A stretch of 64,000 nt of DNA from Zasmidium citrigriseum (taxonomy: Eukaryota > Ascomycota > Dothideomycetes > Mycosphaerellales > Mycosphaerellaceae): positions 124,001 through 188,000 of the forward strand of contig NHNW01000047.1 in assembly GCA_002786025.1 (NCBI GenBank). Reading direction: 5' to 3'. A program made the translations under genes and the position numbers. Below, piece after piece: positions 22,575 through 33,408 of this stretch. The notes under the pieces were generated by a model. That model was not told where the DNA came from. It ran no database searches and was given only the letters and a program-made list of their open reading frames with translations. Positions within the stretch are counted from its first letter, which is position 1. The number at the start of each line of letters is the position of its first letter.

Positions 22575-23226
22575 TGTGGGTGAATGTAAGATCTGGGGTT
22601 GTTCGACCGGTATATGAAGATGGAGTAATTCTTTTGAGCAGCTGTTTCGACACTATTCCGATGCTGTTTGTTCCAACTTTTCAGAAGAGTCAATTGTCCA
22701 AGAAGAGGAAATGCAACAAATGTTTGTTACGGCGAGGTGTTGTCAAGAGAGAAGGCCTGAAGTTGGCCGAAGAACTTTGTCAAGGAAAGTACGCCGAATG
22801 ACTCACGTGACAAATCAACGTCAGGTGCTTGGTCGCCGCTCTCTTGTCATCGCGGAAGACACAGCAAGGTCTCTCGCTGGGATTGGGAAGTCCAGTACAA
22901 TGACGAGTTCCCGAGCTGCTGGAAGAACTTTCCTTATGACGGAGATGACTTCGGCAAAGGTGTACAAACGGTCGCTACTCTAGAAGATTAGCCAAGATCT
23001 GGATGGCAAATGAGAAGAGGAGGCTGGAGTCTTGTTCGGAGATAGCATGCGATGACTAGTATTACAGGCGTGCAATCTGCTGCGGCGCAGTATCATAAAG
23101 GCTGGACTGAAATGGGGTATCAGCGCATGGACACGTCGGTCAGACGAATGTCGAGAAAACACAAAGCTGCTATCGTTAGTCTCAAAATCACTCATATCGA
23201 GGGCTGAACTGACCGGTTCATATCGA
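22575..23226. other. intergenic
   Basis: 652 bp between the nucleoside hydrolase start and the acyltransferase stop, both on minus. No gene recognised. Confidence 0.5.
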
Positions 23227-24922
23227 TCAAATGAGCACGTAGAGAGCACATAGCAGGCTCAAGCCAAATATCTGAACGGTTAGCTGGGTTCTGAACATGG
23301 TCGATTCTTGATCTTACCATGCAAATCCAGAAGATCACATTGTTGAGCAGGGCCTGCTTCTTAACCCATGGCAACCGCTGTACTGCGACAAAGGGCATTT
23401 GCAGCATCATCAAGCTGAATCCATAGCCCCTGAACTTCCGTGTGATGCACCCCATGATCAGCTCATGAGCCAAGGCCGAGATCAAGAATGTAATTCCAGT
23501 AGCCGCATTCTTCGACACGCCCGCCTGTCTACTGGCCGAATAGACATGCCGTCTGAAGAAGTTATGAACCGGGATGTTCCACTCGCGGCTGAACTCGAGC
23601 CAATCCAAACTGTTCCACCAGTCGGCGTAGAACTGTCGATCGGCAAAGCGAGTGATCTCTGCAAAGGCGCCAAGGACGTACTCGAAGATGACGAGGAAGA
23701 CCAGAAGGAATGTGATCATGAAAGGGAACAACAGCCGGCTGACGGTCTCGGAAAAGATGAGACAGCTGTCGATGAAGTTTCGCGATCGATGCAGACGAAG
23801 CTGAGACTCGTCCAGAACCGGGATGATGAATTCCTCGCTGGTGACAGTCATCAAGAACACGCAGCCGAACACTGCCAGGATCTTGATCGCAAGTTCGAAG
23901 TATGACCTTCTTGGCGTACGTGGGTACTCGATCTCATAGCAAAGTGTAGGGCATAAAAGGAAGTCGGCGTAGTTGGCAATCGTAAGGTTCTGAGGAAAGG
24001 TCACATTCCCCATCGGAGACGTCAACTCTTTGGCGAGATCGTCCCGCAACTGTGCGATAGGTGGAAGCTCTTGTTCGTGAGCATCTTCATCTTCGTCCTG
24101 ATTCATCTCTGCGAAGCGCGAGGAAGAGGTTGGATATCGTACGGCAGCCGTCGTGGGCGTTTCCGGTCCAATGGGTCTGTCAAGCTCTTTCAGGCGTGCG
24201 AGAGTGTCCGACAGGTGGCCATTATAAAATCCATACGAGTGCATCTTCATGCACAGAACGAGGGTGTGCAAGGTGAAGAAGACTTGTGCAGTCCACGTCC
24301 AATCTCTGATGAAGGGCCAGGATATCCAAAACCACAGCCAACCAGCCTGGTATATGCTCTGCATAACAAGCCCTGCTTTCGTCCATCTGAACAGTCCCCT
24401 GCTCCTTACAAATAGCCACTGCATCGGAAGACTCAAGGCGGTACTACCAACCATGAGGAAGTCGCTGATAGCCAATTCTTCGAGGTTCTGTCGGAAAAGA
24501 GGCCACTGCCGGAAATTGAGAAAAGTCCCAGTCTCTCGGAGGTTCCTCAGAATTGAGGTAATGACCATGATTGCAAGCCCAATCCAGAACAGAACGAAGA
24601 AGCCTCGAAAATTGGAGTATGTGGACTGAGGATCGAAGTATGATACTCGCTCTTGATATTCTACAGTTGGGAACAGTCGCGATCGTGTCCTGCGCCTGTT
24701 CGCTTTCCTAGCTGCAGATGTTGCCTTGACAGAGGGCGGCGCATCGTCTGGGGGAGCGGGTGTGCCGCGTTCGCTGGCGAGGCCAGATAGGACCGCTGAG
24801 CGATCGGAGGTACCATTGAGCTCGTTGTTGAAGGCGCGGGCGATGGACGGGTTGATCGGTTTTCGTGCGCGTGGCTGGTGGATCTCGCTGCCATGGCCGT
24901 TGGCAGTGCCGTTGGAAGACAT
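23227..24922 (-). CDS. sterol/diacylglycerol O-acyltransferase (MBOAT, ACAT/DGAT1 type)
   Basis: ER multi-pass enzyme that esterifies sterol or diacylglycerol for storage in lipid droplets. Exon 1 is 24922-23318 and exon 2 is 23271-23227, with a 46-nt intron (GTAAG ... GTTCAG). Splicing changes the frame and gives the C-terminus CMIFGLSLLCALYVLI; reading through instead gives an unrelated hydrophilic tail, so the stop at 23227 is chosen. Product 549 aa. Diagnostic motifs: FYADWWNS (the FYxDWWN box), then the MBOAT histidine in FLISALAHELIMG; YFDPQSTYSNFRGFFVLFW opens the first helix. The N-terminal 80 residues are disordered and basic. It could be Are1/Are2-type or Dga-type DGAT1; these motifs do not separate the two. 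Confidence 0.9.
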
Positions 24923-25355
24923 GATCTGTTGTCGGCGAGGAGGGCAGTCGTTGGGGGTGGCGAGAAAATATATACGGCTGCCTTTTGGGAGGATTCAACA
25001 GCTGCTCCCAAGAACCCGAGGAGCGCGCACAGCTCACCGTCGCTGGGCGGAAGGTTCACGGCATCGATGATGGCATGGCTCACGCTCTCACATGCACGGA
25101 AGCCTTCAGCTCCTTCGACCGAGAGCGTGTTTGCGCGTGTCCAAACACAAAGTTGATGCTTGCTGGTCTTCTGCAAGGCACCTTGCTACTGCCGAACCGA
25201 GGCGTTCCGATGACGTGAGATGCCCGCCGGTCTCATCTCGAGGCTGGCTGATGAAACTTGTGCGTTCCTTTCGGTGCAAACAACAACCCTCCGTCTTCCA
25301 CTGCTATATCGCTAGAAACAGAATTTGACGCATGCTGCCGACAGAGACCCCGATA
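24923..25355. other. intergenic, promoter of the acyltransferase
   Basis: 433 bp. Short overlapping frames only, no recognisable gene. Confidence 0.45.
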
Positions 25356-25808
25356 TCATGCAGAGAATCCATCATTCATCCCGGGCAGCGCTCTGTGACT
25401 GCAACCCATCCAGACTCCATCCACGAGGCGATATGTAACGATGGCAACGCTCTGCCTTACAATGCCCGGTGGAACGCCCTCCATGTCGACATTGATATAC
25501 ATCTGCGCAGCGTCTTGTTTGACGTTGACGCTTGTCGACATGTCGCGAAGCGTGGCTTTGAACTGCGGATAGTCTTTGGCGAGCTTGCTGAGAGACTGGA
25601 CGAATTCCTCGAGACTCATTTCTTTCGCTCCCATGCCAACGGCGGCTGTTGCTCTCCAATCTTTGATCTTCAGGTAGTATAAGTCGGACGTAGGTGAGAA
25701 GTCTCGCTTGTTCATGGCATCGATATTCATGTGGGCTCGCCTCTCCAGTTCCGTCACGATTGCTTGCGTTTTCGGGTCTTCATTGTTGGTCGATGAAGTC
25801 TTTGACAT
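25356..25808 (-). CDS. NTF2-like / SnoaL-type protein of unknown function
   Basis: 150 aa from ATG 25808 (MSKTSSTNNEDPKTQAIV). The pattern is a helix with ERRAHMNIDAMNKRDF, then SLEEFVQSLSKLAKDYPQFK, then a beta-rich half containing QMYINVDMEGVPPGIVRQSV and a final strand ending VWMGCSHRALPG. This is the alpha+beta cone order of small NTF2-like proteins common in Mycosphaerellaceae-type genomes. The frame stays open upstream with ATGs at 25940 and 26001, so a longer start is possible; I prefer 25808 because the fold begins soon after it. The same PPGIVRQ-type motif recurs in altered form in the gene at 28941-29524, so the two look like distant paralogues. No catalytic residues assigned. Confidence 0.65.
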   Translation of the reverse strand: MSKTSSTNNEDPKTQAIVTELERRAHMNIDAMNKRDFSPTSDLYYLKIKDWRATAAVGMGAKEMSLEEFVQSLSKLAKDYPQFKATLRDMSTSVNVKQDAAQMYINVDMEGVPPGIVRQSVAIVTYRLVDGVWMGCSHRALPGMNDGFSA

Positions 25809-26062
25809 TCCCGAAGGCGTATTCAGATAATGTGATCGACTGAAAGGAACCTCATAGCAAACCTTAGTTGCAAAGTCGAGTTTGGAGACAGATCCGAGGA
25901 ACGCCTGAGGCAGAGTGGATCGACTTGGTCGTCGATCCATGGAGCTCTGCCTAGAGCTTAATCGGACTACAAGTGATGCAAGTTGCACGAGTTCGTGGCT
26001 CATATCTCTCTTGTCTTCACGGTCAACAACATTCGAGCACAAGCCCACCTACAGAGGACACC
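25809..26062. promoter_or_regulatory. short divergent promoter
   Basis: 254 bp between the divergent NTF2-like and F-box-like starts, partly overlapped by a possible N-terminal extension of the former. Confidence 0.35.
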
Positions 26063-26824
26063 ATGGACAAGACGGCACCCTCGACGCCAATCCTTCAGGT
26101 GTTCGCCACACCGGAGCTGTCAGACTACATCTTCTCTTTCATCTTGAGTGGCATGCATGACTTGACCGTCAGTCAACTACACCTCTCCTCGAGACCATTA
26201 CTGAACATATTCTCTTAGGACTTCGAAGATCCGAGATCCGTCAAGACACATGCGAATGCTACCCTTCTCACTTCAGTACTCCGGCTATCCGAAGTCTGTC
26301 GGATCTGGCATCGAGCTATCCTGGGCACCAAATACCTACAACGAGCCCTCTACCTACTCTCAGATGCAACGACAACACGATCATGGACACCAAATCCAGA
26401 GGCCCAGAACTCAGCAGGAAGCTATCGCCCACCATCAAGATCAGCACCATCACTCAACCCCATCATCCAGACGACCTTCCCTTCTTACAACCTCCGGTTC
26501 AGTTATCTCGGATCCATGCCGAAACACCAAGCAATCATGATCATCACAAGACGTGACCTTCCGAAGGTCCAGCGACGTGAAGCAACGGGCCACGGCAAGA
26601 CTTTCTCGAGCATGCTTCTAACGCAGCCGCCTTGCACCGCGATGGAAGCATCGATCTACGAGGAGCGAGATGAGACCAAGGAGTACGTGGCACGGACTAC
26701 TGAGCTTTCTGATCCAGTCATTGAGTCCGAGACGGGCATCACCCTCGACATGGTCCATAAGAAGGTCGGTGAGATGTTTGAGAAGCATGAGGATGTCGTG
26801 GCCATCAGGCTTGCGACTGTGTGA
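26063..26824 (+). CDS. short F-box-like protein, fungal lineage type
   Basis: Two exons: 26063-26167 and 26219-26824, joined in phase 0 across a 51-nt intron with the less common donor GTCAGT and acceptor TCTTAG; 236 aa. The first 75 residues read VFATPELSDYIFSFILSG ... HANATLLTSVLRLSEVCRIWHRAILGTKYLQRALYLL, matching the degenerate F-box pattern of many ascomycete proteins (a hydrophobic helix, then CRxW followed by LQRALYL). The middle is Pro/Ser-rich and ends NPIIQTTFPSYNLRF. The C-terminal domain is unknown. If the F-box works it would link a target to Skp1 in an SCF ubiquitin ligase. No substrate can be inferred. Confidence 0.65.
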
Positions 26825-27051
26825 AATGGGGTTGTCTGATGAACGTGGCGAGACAAGCAGATTGAGATGCTGTTGCATGAAATCATATCATATGGCGTAT
26901 ATCTTTATAGTGATATTTATGAGATCGTGAATTATTGCATAGAGAATCAGTCGACTGTCGAACTTGTGCTGTTGTCCTTGTAGTGGCATCCGTTTTCGTA
27001 CCACATCGATGATTTTCGTTGACTTCATTACGATGGCAGGGTGAGGATAGC

Positions 27052-28384
27052 TCATCCGACCGTGGGCGAAGAACTCTCATCGATCTTCACGCCAAACTGA
27101 GACGTGGCCATGCCATAGCTGGTCTTTACCGCTTCACTCCCGTATCTTCTCGAGGTCAGTGGATGTATCATGTCAACTGTCACACAATCCACTTACACTC
27201 TCATGTCCTTTTCGTATTCAGCTGTCACTCCATCATACCATCCACCGGCTTTACCGACCAGTCGGCCTAGCAACGCAGAGTCGCGCATAGCAGTGTTTGC
27301 CCCTAGATGTTCAAGTCAGTCTCGTGCATAGATTGCTCATATGACTTCACCAACCAAGGCCACCAGCTGGAGTCATGGAATGGACTGCATCTCCAATGAC
27401 GGTTACTCGCGGCTCGTTCTTCCATTCAGGGACTCCAGATGGGCTTGAGCAAGTGATCTTCCAAAATGCAGCTTCAGCTTCGTTCATATTGTCAAACAAC
27501 GGCTTGACGCGGGGATGCCATTTGGCAGTCAGAGATTTGGCTATATCCGCTGCGGCTTTTCCAATTATCGAAAAGTCGTTGTTCGGTGGTGATATGACAC
27601 CAGGCTGGCCGCCCATGGTCCATCCAAAGTCAATGCTTGGGTCGTCCATTTCGTCTGGCCGGACGTTGGTGATTATGAAGACTCTACCGTTGGGCCTTGA
27701 GTCGTCGATGATTCTCCACACGCCTTCTCCTAAGCCCTTGAAAGCTGTCGTTGGAGCCTGGCCGTGGATACCTCTGGCGCCGGTATCGAAGGTTTTGAGT
27801 TTGCCGTTAGACACCTGCTTGGCGACTTTGGAATAGATGCCTTCGCCTCCCACCAGGAGCTCTCCCTCGGTAGATTTCGAACCATCCTTGAACACGGCTT
27901 TGACTCCGTTGGGCGTAAGCTCGTAACCGGTGACGTGATGACCCCATTGGACATGCTTCTCACAACCCTCCAAGAACAACGCCCTCATATCACCTCTCGA
28001 GATTCCAATCGTCTTCCCATCTCTCGACGCCAGCATCTCCTTATTCGGTGGGCCTTGTTGATTTTGCTGGCTCGGCTGATTCCTCTCACTCGTATCAGGA
28101 ACATCCTCTCCAGTCAGAGCATCGATCCCGGCGACGCCTGCGGAGCCTCCAGTCTTGCCACATTTGTCCCAGAATTTCTGGAAGCCTTCAGGACCTAGGA
28201 CCTCTTCAATGGCATCCAGGCCTTGCGCTGAAAGGCGAAGTCGATAGCCTTGGGCGCGGAATGAGATGGATTGGTCTCGTTCGAAGAGGATGAATGGGAT
28301 GGAGTTGCGTAGGAGTGAGCGGGCGAAGAGCAGTGATGCTAGACCGCCTCCTGAAATGAGAATGGGTTTGCGAGTTGCCGACAT
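27052..28384 (-). CDS. FAD-dependent aromatic-type monooxygenase
   Basis: Flavoprotein hydroxylase of the salicylate-hydroxylase/PHBH type. Three exons: 28384-27355, 27302-27197 and 27145-27052; introns of 52 and 51 nt; 409 aa. The N-terminal ILISGGGLASLLFARSL is the FAD-binding GxGxxG region and LFERDQS supplies the acidic end of the second strand. VGGEGIYS takes the place of the usual DG motif (Glu for Asp). VIGDAVHSMTPAGGLGAN is the GD motif, rebuilt exactly by the first splice. The end, EKDMRVYGSEAVKTSYGMA, is typical. The first donor is GTTGGT, a little weak, but the motif it restores is convincing. The neighbours do not form an obvious secondary-metabolite cluster; substrate unknown. 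Confidence 0.85.
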
Positions 28385-28940
28385 GGTTATGATTGACCTC
28401 TCATTCCTGACAGTATCAGGATATCGTTTGTGTTATATTGACTCGATGATGTGGTTGGATTATTCAGGCATGTGTAATGGACTTCGGCTCTCGCGCCTTC
28501 GGCGCCCGCCCCCGCAATTTCCCGGCCTCTCACTTTTGAGCGTCGGGCGAATTCTGCGCCGTCTTCCTCCCAACAACAACATCTTGGCTTTCTCACATCC
28601 TTGCCTTTCCTGGTGTACGGTCCGGACACAGGCTCGTCTTTGGTCTTCGATCCTAATGAGTGCGAGACGCAGTATGGTACTCTGTGGTCGTTCTTTTGCT
28701 CAGCAATGGCCGAACTCGTACGAAGGCCTGCCATGCACCAAGACGGCTGAATGATGACAAACGAACAACCTGATGAGCATCGAGACGCGTACCAAAGGGG
28801 GGTGTTGAAGAATACACCAGCTCCTCTACGCCGCACGCCAATTGCTTCGCATTCTTTTTGCAGGCTTCTTAGAGGTCTCCAGGCTCGGACCGGCGCCTCG
28901 CTTGGAGCGACATGAACCAGACGCTGAAGGAGGGCTGCTC
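28385..28940. other. intergenic, promoter of the monooxygenase
   Basis: 556 bp. A long minus-strand frame crosses it, but its Arg/Ser-rich translation has no protein-like pattern and overlaps the spliced NTF2-like gene, so I do not call it. Confidence 0.4.
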
Positions 28941-29524
28941 TCAATAGACTGTCTCTGCGCCGAGTGGTCCTTTCATGCGTTTGTACCGCACGCAAAGCCA
29001 TCCATGCTCGCTCGAGAAAGCGAATTCCAGGACCTTCACACATTGGTGTACGATGTCCGCATGGACTGGGCTTGAAGTCGTCCCCGTCATCCAGACCTGG
29101 CGAAGCAGGGTCAGCGAGTATTTCAAACCGAAGACCATATTTCTGCTGTGGAACGGTATACCTCTGCACGAGCTGTTTCGGTATCAACATATGCGTCGAC
29201 ATTGAGCACCCTTATGAGATGGTCTGGATTCATTGACGTGATCAGCTTCAACCAACGCAGGTACTCCTCGCGGTTGAGAGTCTTGTCCGGCTCCTGGTCG
29301 AAGCTTGCCCGGAAGCAAGGAGCTATGGGTAGCCATTCTGGAGCTGTCGAAGAGAACACGCGGCGGTTGATGGCAGAGATGAAACCTCGGGCAATCCTTT
29401 CCAACTCGACTGGAGCGTTATCGAAGCCTTGTCTCGTTGCGCCGCATTGTATTTGCGTTGCTGATGAGCGATCTCGTGGGAGACGATCTGGTCGAGGTTG
29501 GAGAGGACGAAGCACTCTCGACAT
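28941..29524 (-). CDS. NTF2-like protein of unknown function, two exons
   Basis: Exon 1 is 29524-29162 and exon 2 is 29096-28941, joined in phase 0 across a 65-nt intron (GTATAC, branch CGCTGAC, acceptor CGCCAG); 172 aa. Without the intron the frame runs into a stop at about 29125. With it the protein reads ARGFISAINRRVF, then IAPCFRASFDQEPDKTLN, LNVDAYVDTETARAEVW, ADIVHQCVKVLEF and GWLCVRYKRMKG, a continuous small alpha+beta fold. The layout parallels the gene at 25356-25808. The first 45 residues are basic and probably disordered, so the true start could lie further downstream. Function unknown. Confidence 0.6.
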
Positions 29525-30988
29525 GGCGCATGGTTGAGCTTCTACAAGCGTTGCCTTTTCTTGTTCGAATCGCACGGTGGAAGTTGTCGCAAACGCTAGA
29601 ATTCGAGAATCTGCACAAACTCAGCCCGTATGGCTATCTCATCCAATATCATGATCGGCTCCTGGCTGCTGGACGTCAGGCGACGCCATCAAAAGCCTTG
29701 TCACCTTGCAGAATCCGGGCCTCGAGAACCTGTCGCCACCCTTCTACCCGGCCGAACTGAAGGGCAGCTGGCTGGGGATCCATCGAAACTATGTTTCGAG
29801 TATGGGTCTCCCGCCTCTCTGGATGTCGGGCTCGCGTGGCATGCTACGTCCATGGATGCGCTTCGTATACCCGTGCCCCAATCCGACGGTCCATAAGCTT
29901 ATGAAAACTTGTCTTCCCGGGCTACTTTCCTACTGGCGTCACATTAAGGTCTCTCTCCGGGCATTGTATTTCGCGCAACCGGGAATTCCTCAGGACGGTC
30001 TATCCCGATCGTGTGCCAGGCAATATGGTTGTCGTCCGAGATCTTTGGTATACCCAATCTTCGACGCCGCGACGCGCGGATACCTTTTGGCTATTGCGGA
30101 TCATTCCCGGCAATCGACCCTGCTCGACGATCTTCGATCACTCACGACAAGGGTCGACTTTCGGTAGGAACTGGTGCTGGTAGCTGCGGACGGTCGTGTT
30201 CGCTGAGCACTTGCGTCTTGATCTTGCAATGTACCACCAGCACATCGTGTCAAGTGCGTCATGTGTGGGCAGCATGACCATCTTCGGTTGCTGTAGAGCG
30301 TATGGACGCCTACAAAGGATCCAAGTCCAGGCGACTCCCTGAGCTCATCAAGTAGCCCCTTGACACGACATTCAACGAGGTGTACCCGGAGAGAAGCGCA
30401 ACAAAACCCAGAAGCCCAGATAGTCCTCGACGGACCGCTAGGCGAACGATCGAGCTAGACCATCAGAATTCTGCAATGACTGCTTGAAGAAAGATCGCTT
30501 CACGAGGTGAAGTACATGACTCAAGTCCACGGTCTTTCGTAAGCCAACAACTTCAACACGTCGGGATCGTCCGTGGTAAACCTGGAGCTCATTCCAGCAG
30601 CCTGGCCCTCGACCGAGCGTCTCCGTCATCGACATTCCTCGATTGTGGAGGTGAGGCGCGGAGTCCGGCTGCTAGAACAACGGCCGGTGGGTGTGCATGT
30701 GCACGATCTGGATCTTCCCGAGCCTGCCGATTCTCGGCCCGTCCATCGAGATAGATTGGTGGTGTAACAAGCGGTACACCCAGACCTCATCTTGAGGTAA
30801 GAGGCGACGCCACGCTGAGGATCGACTCTCACGGCCTTCACCATGGAATTCATCAACGCATTCGACATCAGATATATAAGGGCGAGGCCAGTCAGCAAGG
30901 TGAGTCGTTGATTAATCTCAGCAATTGAATATCATCAGCAGCAACATCAACAACATCAAACCCATCTCTCCAAACAACAAGCAACACG
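29525..30988. other. unresolved, possibly degraded gene sequence
   Basis: 1.46 kb. Plus-strand stretches with protein-like character in different frames (for example at 30000-30170, with NREFLRTVYPDRVPGN and PRRADTFWLLRIIP) do not join by credible introns, and a minus-strand frame at 30440-30830 is interrupted once. This may be a decayed gene or an unrecognised multi-exon gene. The right end is the chitosanase promoter. Confidence 0.35.
30873..30880 (+). promoter_or_regulatory. TATA box of the chitosanase gene
   Basis: TATATAAG lies 109 bp upstream of the chitosanase ATG, followed by a CAA/CAG-rich leader (about 30920-30988) typical of inducible secreted-enzyme genes. It is the clearest TATA element I saw in the gene-bearing part. 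Confidence 0.55.
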
Positions 30989-31782
30989 ATGCAACTCGTC
31001 ACTCTTCTTTCCACGTTGGCGATGGCCTCATCAGCTAATGCCTATGCCCTTTCTGCATATCCGAAACTCCAAGCCATTTACAATAAGTACAACAAATCTG
31101 TAAGTAATCAAAATAAGGGTCCGGAGAAACTATAGTTGACGATTTCCAGGGAGTCAAATGCAACACGCTCCTCAAAGACGGTTTTTGGGATGTCGGCAAG
31201 AAGAACATGTACGACTACTGTGGCGACCTTGGGACTGGCTTCATCTTCCTGCATCGCAACGGAGGATATCTCAACAATATGGACGTCGACTGCGATGGCT
31301 TCAACCCAAAGGGCGGTGACTGCTACAACGATCCATCACCTTGGAACGAGACAGCCTTCGATTGGAAAGTGGAAGAAGTCAGTGGCGGCAAAGTCTTGCA
31401 GCTCGATGCCAAAATCCATCCTTACGTAGTTTTTGGCAACGAGGGCTCTAACCCGACATTCGACCCACAACAGTTCGGCATGCCGCCTTTGGGTGTCATG
31501 GCGGTAGTCTGCAATGGCCAAGTCCATTACGGCATCTGGGGCGACACGAATGGTGGTACGTCTACTGGAGAGGCGTCTCTTGCTATGGCGAAGATGTGCT
31601 TTCCAGGCGAAGGCTTGAATGGCAATAAGGGGCATGACGTGAACGATGTCTTGTATATTGGTTTCCGCAAGCAGTCCTCCCAGCCGAAGAGTGCCAACTG
31701 GGCCGCGAAGGATGCTGCGACTTTTGAGACCAACATCAAGACGCTTGGTGATTTTCTCGTGAATGGGCTGCCGTCTGTTTAG
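30989..31782 (+). CDS. secreted chitosanase, glycoside hydrolase family 75
   Basis: Endo-acting enzyme that cuts beta-1,4-glucosamine chains. Two exons: 30989-31099 and 31150-31782; 50-nt intron (GTAAGT ... TTCCAG); 247 aa. A signal peptide is clear (MQLVTLLSTLAMASSANA). GH75 blocks in order: VDCDGFNPKGGDCYNDPS, ETAFDW, LDAKIHPYVVFGNEG, MAVVCNGQVHYGIWGDTNGG, TGEASLAMAKMCFP, HDVNDVLYIGF. Asp in WGDTNG (about 169) and Glu in TGEAS (about 178) sit where the family has its catalytic acid pair. No carbohydrate-binding module. It leads a group of three secreted-protein genes on the plus strand beside the RIP block. Confidence 0.92.
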
Positions 31783-32627
31783 CAAGACCGGAAACAATTG
31801 AGGAGATCGATAGTTTGATCGGCTCTTCGGTACTTGGTCGAACGCGCAGATGACGGACTGTTGGAACGAGATCGAAATCCAAGACATTCAAATGCAGTTT
31901 TTTCGATCAATTGTCAATCCAGAGGCGAAGTGCTGTCAATCAGGAAAGTCCTCCCGCGACTTCTCATTTCGATCGGTCGGATTGTTCCACCTCCTTGGAG
32001 ATTGGTCTGTGCTGGTCGATTGAAAACGGACAGATCTGAAACGCAGTATGAGAGTCCCGCTCGATATACCTACTAACCGATGTGAGATCTCAGATGTGTT
32101 TCTGATAGATTGAACGCCCGCAATCATCCAGACGCCAATGCGGCCAATGCGGTTGCCTCATGAAGCGGACCGACTTCCTTCTTAACCATCACACGACTCC
32201 GTCAGTGGTATGTGACGGAGGCGGCGTGCTACTGGTCGCCAACATACCAGATCATCATAGATATCCCGACCACAGATCCTCTCATCCCGATGGATCTCTT
32301 CACCTCCGTACAGGCACCGGTGTGTTTGCAACGCCGCCACAAATTAAAATACAGCTGCCAGAGGAAACGGCGGTTCGTCGCAGAGTTCACTTTGACACCT
32401 TCAGCCCACCTCTATTTTCTGCACCAATCCGAATGCCTTCACAGGATTTGTATGAGTGGGCCGTATCCCGTCTTTCAATGATGTTGGCAGAGGCGGTCTC
32501 TTATTCGTTTGCACCTCTTGGATTGAAAAGGAACCAACTCCCTCCGACTGGCCCGCCTTCTTCTCATCTACGTTCTTCTCTCCTCGCCGACGTCTCACTT
32601 TCTCCCTCCTCGCAACGATCCACGAAC
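31783..32627. other. intergenic
   Basis: 845 bp. Pyrimidine-rich towards the downstream start (32540-32620). No gene recognised; a long frame entering from 32160 is only the upstream extension of the next gene's first exon. Confidence 0.45.
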
Positions 32628-33408
32628 ATGCGAACGAACGCTTTCATGGCACTCGCGAGCCTTGCGGCCTACGCGAAAGCCAGCTCCGACCTCATCAAGC
32701 TCCACACCACGAGTGAAGCCGCCTGGATCAGGGAGACCAGCGCGACGCTTGTCCTTCCAGAGCTTCCGCAACAGGTCTCCGGAGATGTTTCATTGTGGAG
32801 TGGAGTCATGATGGAGCATGAAGCTTCGTTCCTCCAAGGCGTCACCTCCAACTCTCCCAACGGGTAGGCGGCTTTGTGCAGATATGCAGCAGATCGTTCT
32901 CTAATAAGCCTCGCAGCTCGCACTGTAACGACGACGGAAAGGACTGGTGTGCCTTTGCCTCGACCAGGGTCGCAAGTCTGACAATTGTCAAGGCTGTCAC
33001 GGCATCTCCTGGTTCAAATGTGAAAACACACAGTCAGTCGCCCTGAGCCAAACCCGTCATTGCCCTTCAATCAACTGACCAATTCAACCAGACAAGTTCG
33101 ATCCATGGACCAATCTCTGGCATCAAAAGGTTTTCGTCAACGGCGAGCTGATTTCCGACACCCCAACAAGCATGTTGCAACACGGCGGCATATTCTTCAT
33201 CTCCATCGAATGTGCCTCCGGAACATGTGCGCAGGTCCCTGCTCACAAATGGGAGGACATATACTTGGAGCTCAACCAGGCTGATGAGGATTTCAAACAC
33301 TGGGGGCCTTGGCATCATGGGGCGACTGGCGGTGAAATGACTACGAGGGACGGTGGTATGACCTGGAACTTCACGACGCTGGAAGTACCGGCACAGAAGG
33401 CGCAGTAG
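32628..33408 (+). CDS. secreted protein of unknown function
   Basis: Three exons: 32628-32863, 32917-33032 and 33092-33408; introns of 53 and 59 nt, the second with a GTCAGT donor and branch CAACTGAC; 222 aa. Signal peptide MRTNAFMALASLAAYAKA. The mature part starts with a beta-rich segment (SLWSGVMMEHEASFLQGVT), then CNDDGKDWCAFAS, HQKVFVNGELISD, FISIECASGTCAQVPAHKWE and GGEMTTRDGGMTWNF. Four or more cysteines suggest disulfides. The pattern is that of a concanavalin A-like secreted fungal family, but I cannot give an activity. It could be a cell-wall-active enzyme or a secreted effector. Confidence 0.7.

Noticed and set aside
24923..25355. 171-codon minus-strand frame upstream of the acyltransferase
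   Set aside because: It runs into the acyltransferase start in another frame, has no protein-like pattern and no splice sites to connect it.
28387..29202. Long minus-strand frame of 271 codons
   Set aside because: Arg/Ser/Cys-rich translation without any protein-like pattern; it overlaps the spliced NTF2-like gene in another frame.
30438..30898. Minus-strand gene with two overlapping frames
   Set aside because: A frame with some protein character is broken by a TAG at about 30672 and has no convincing start; left as unresolved sequence.
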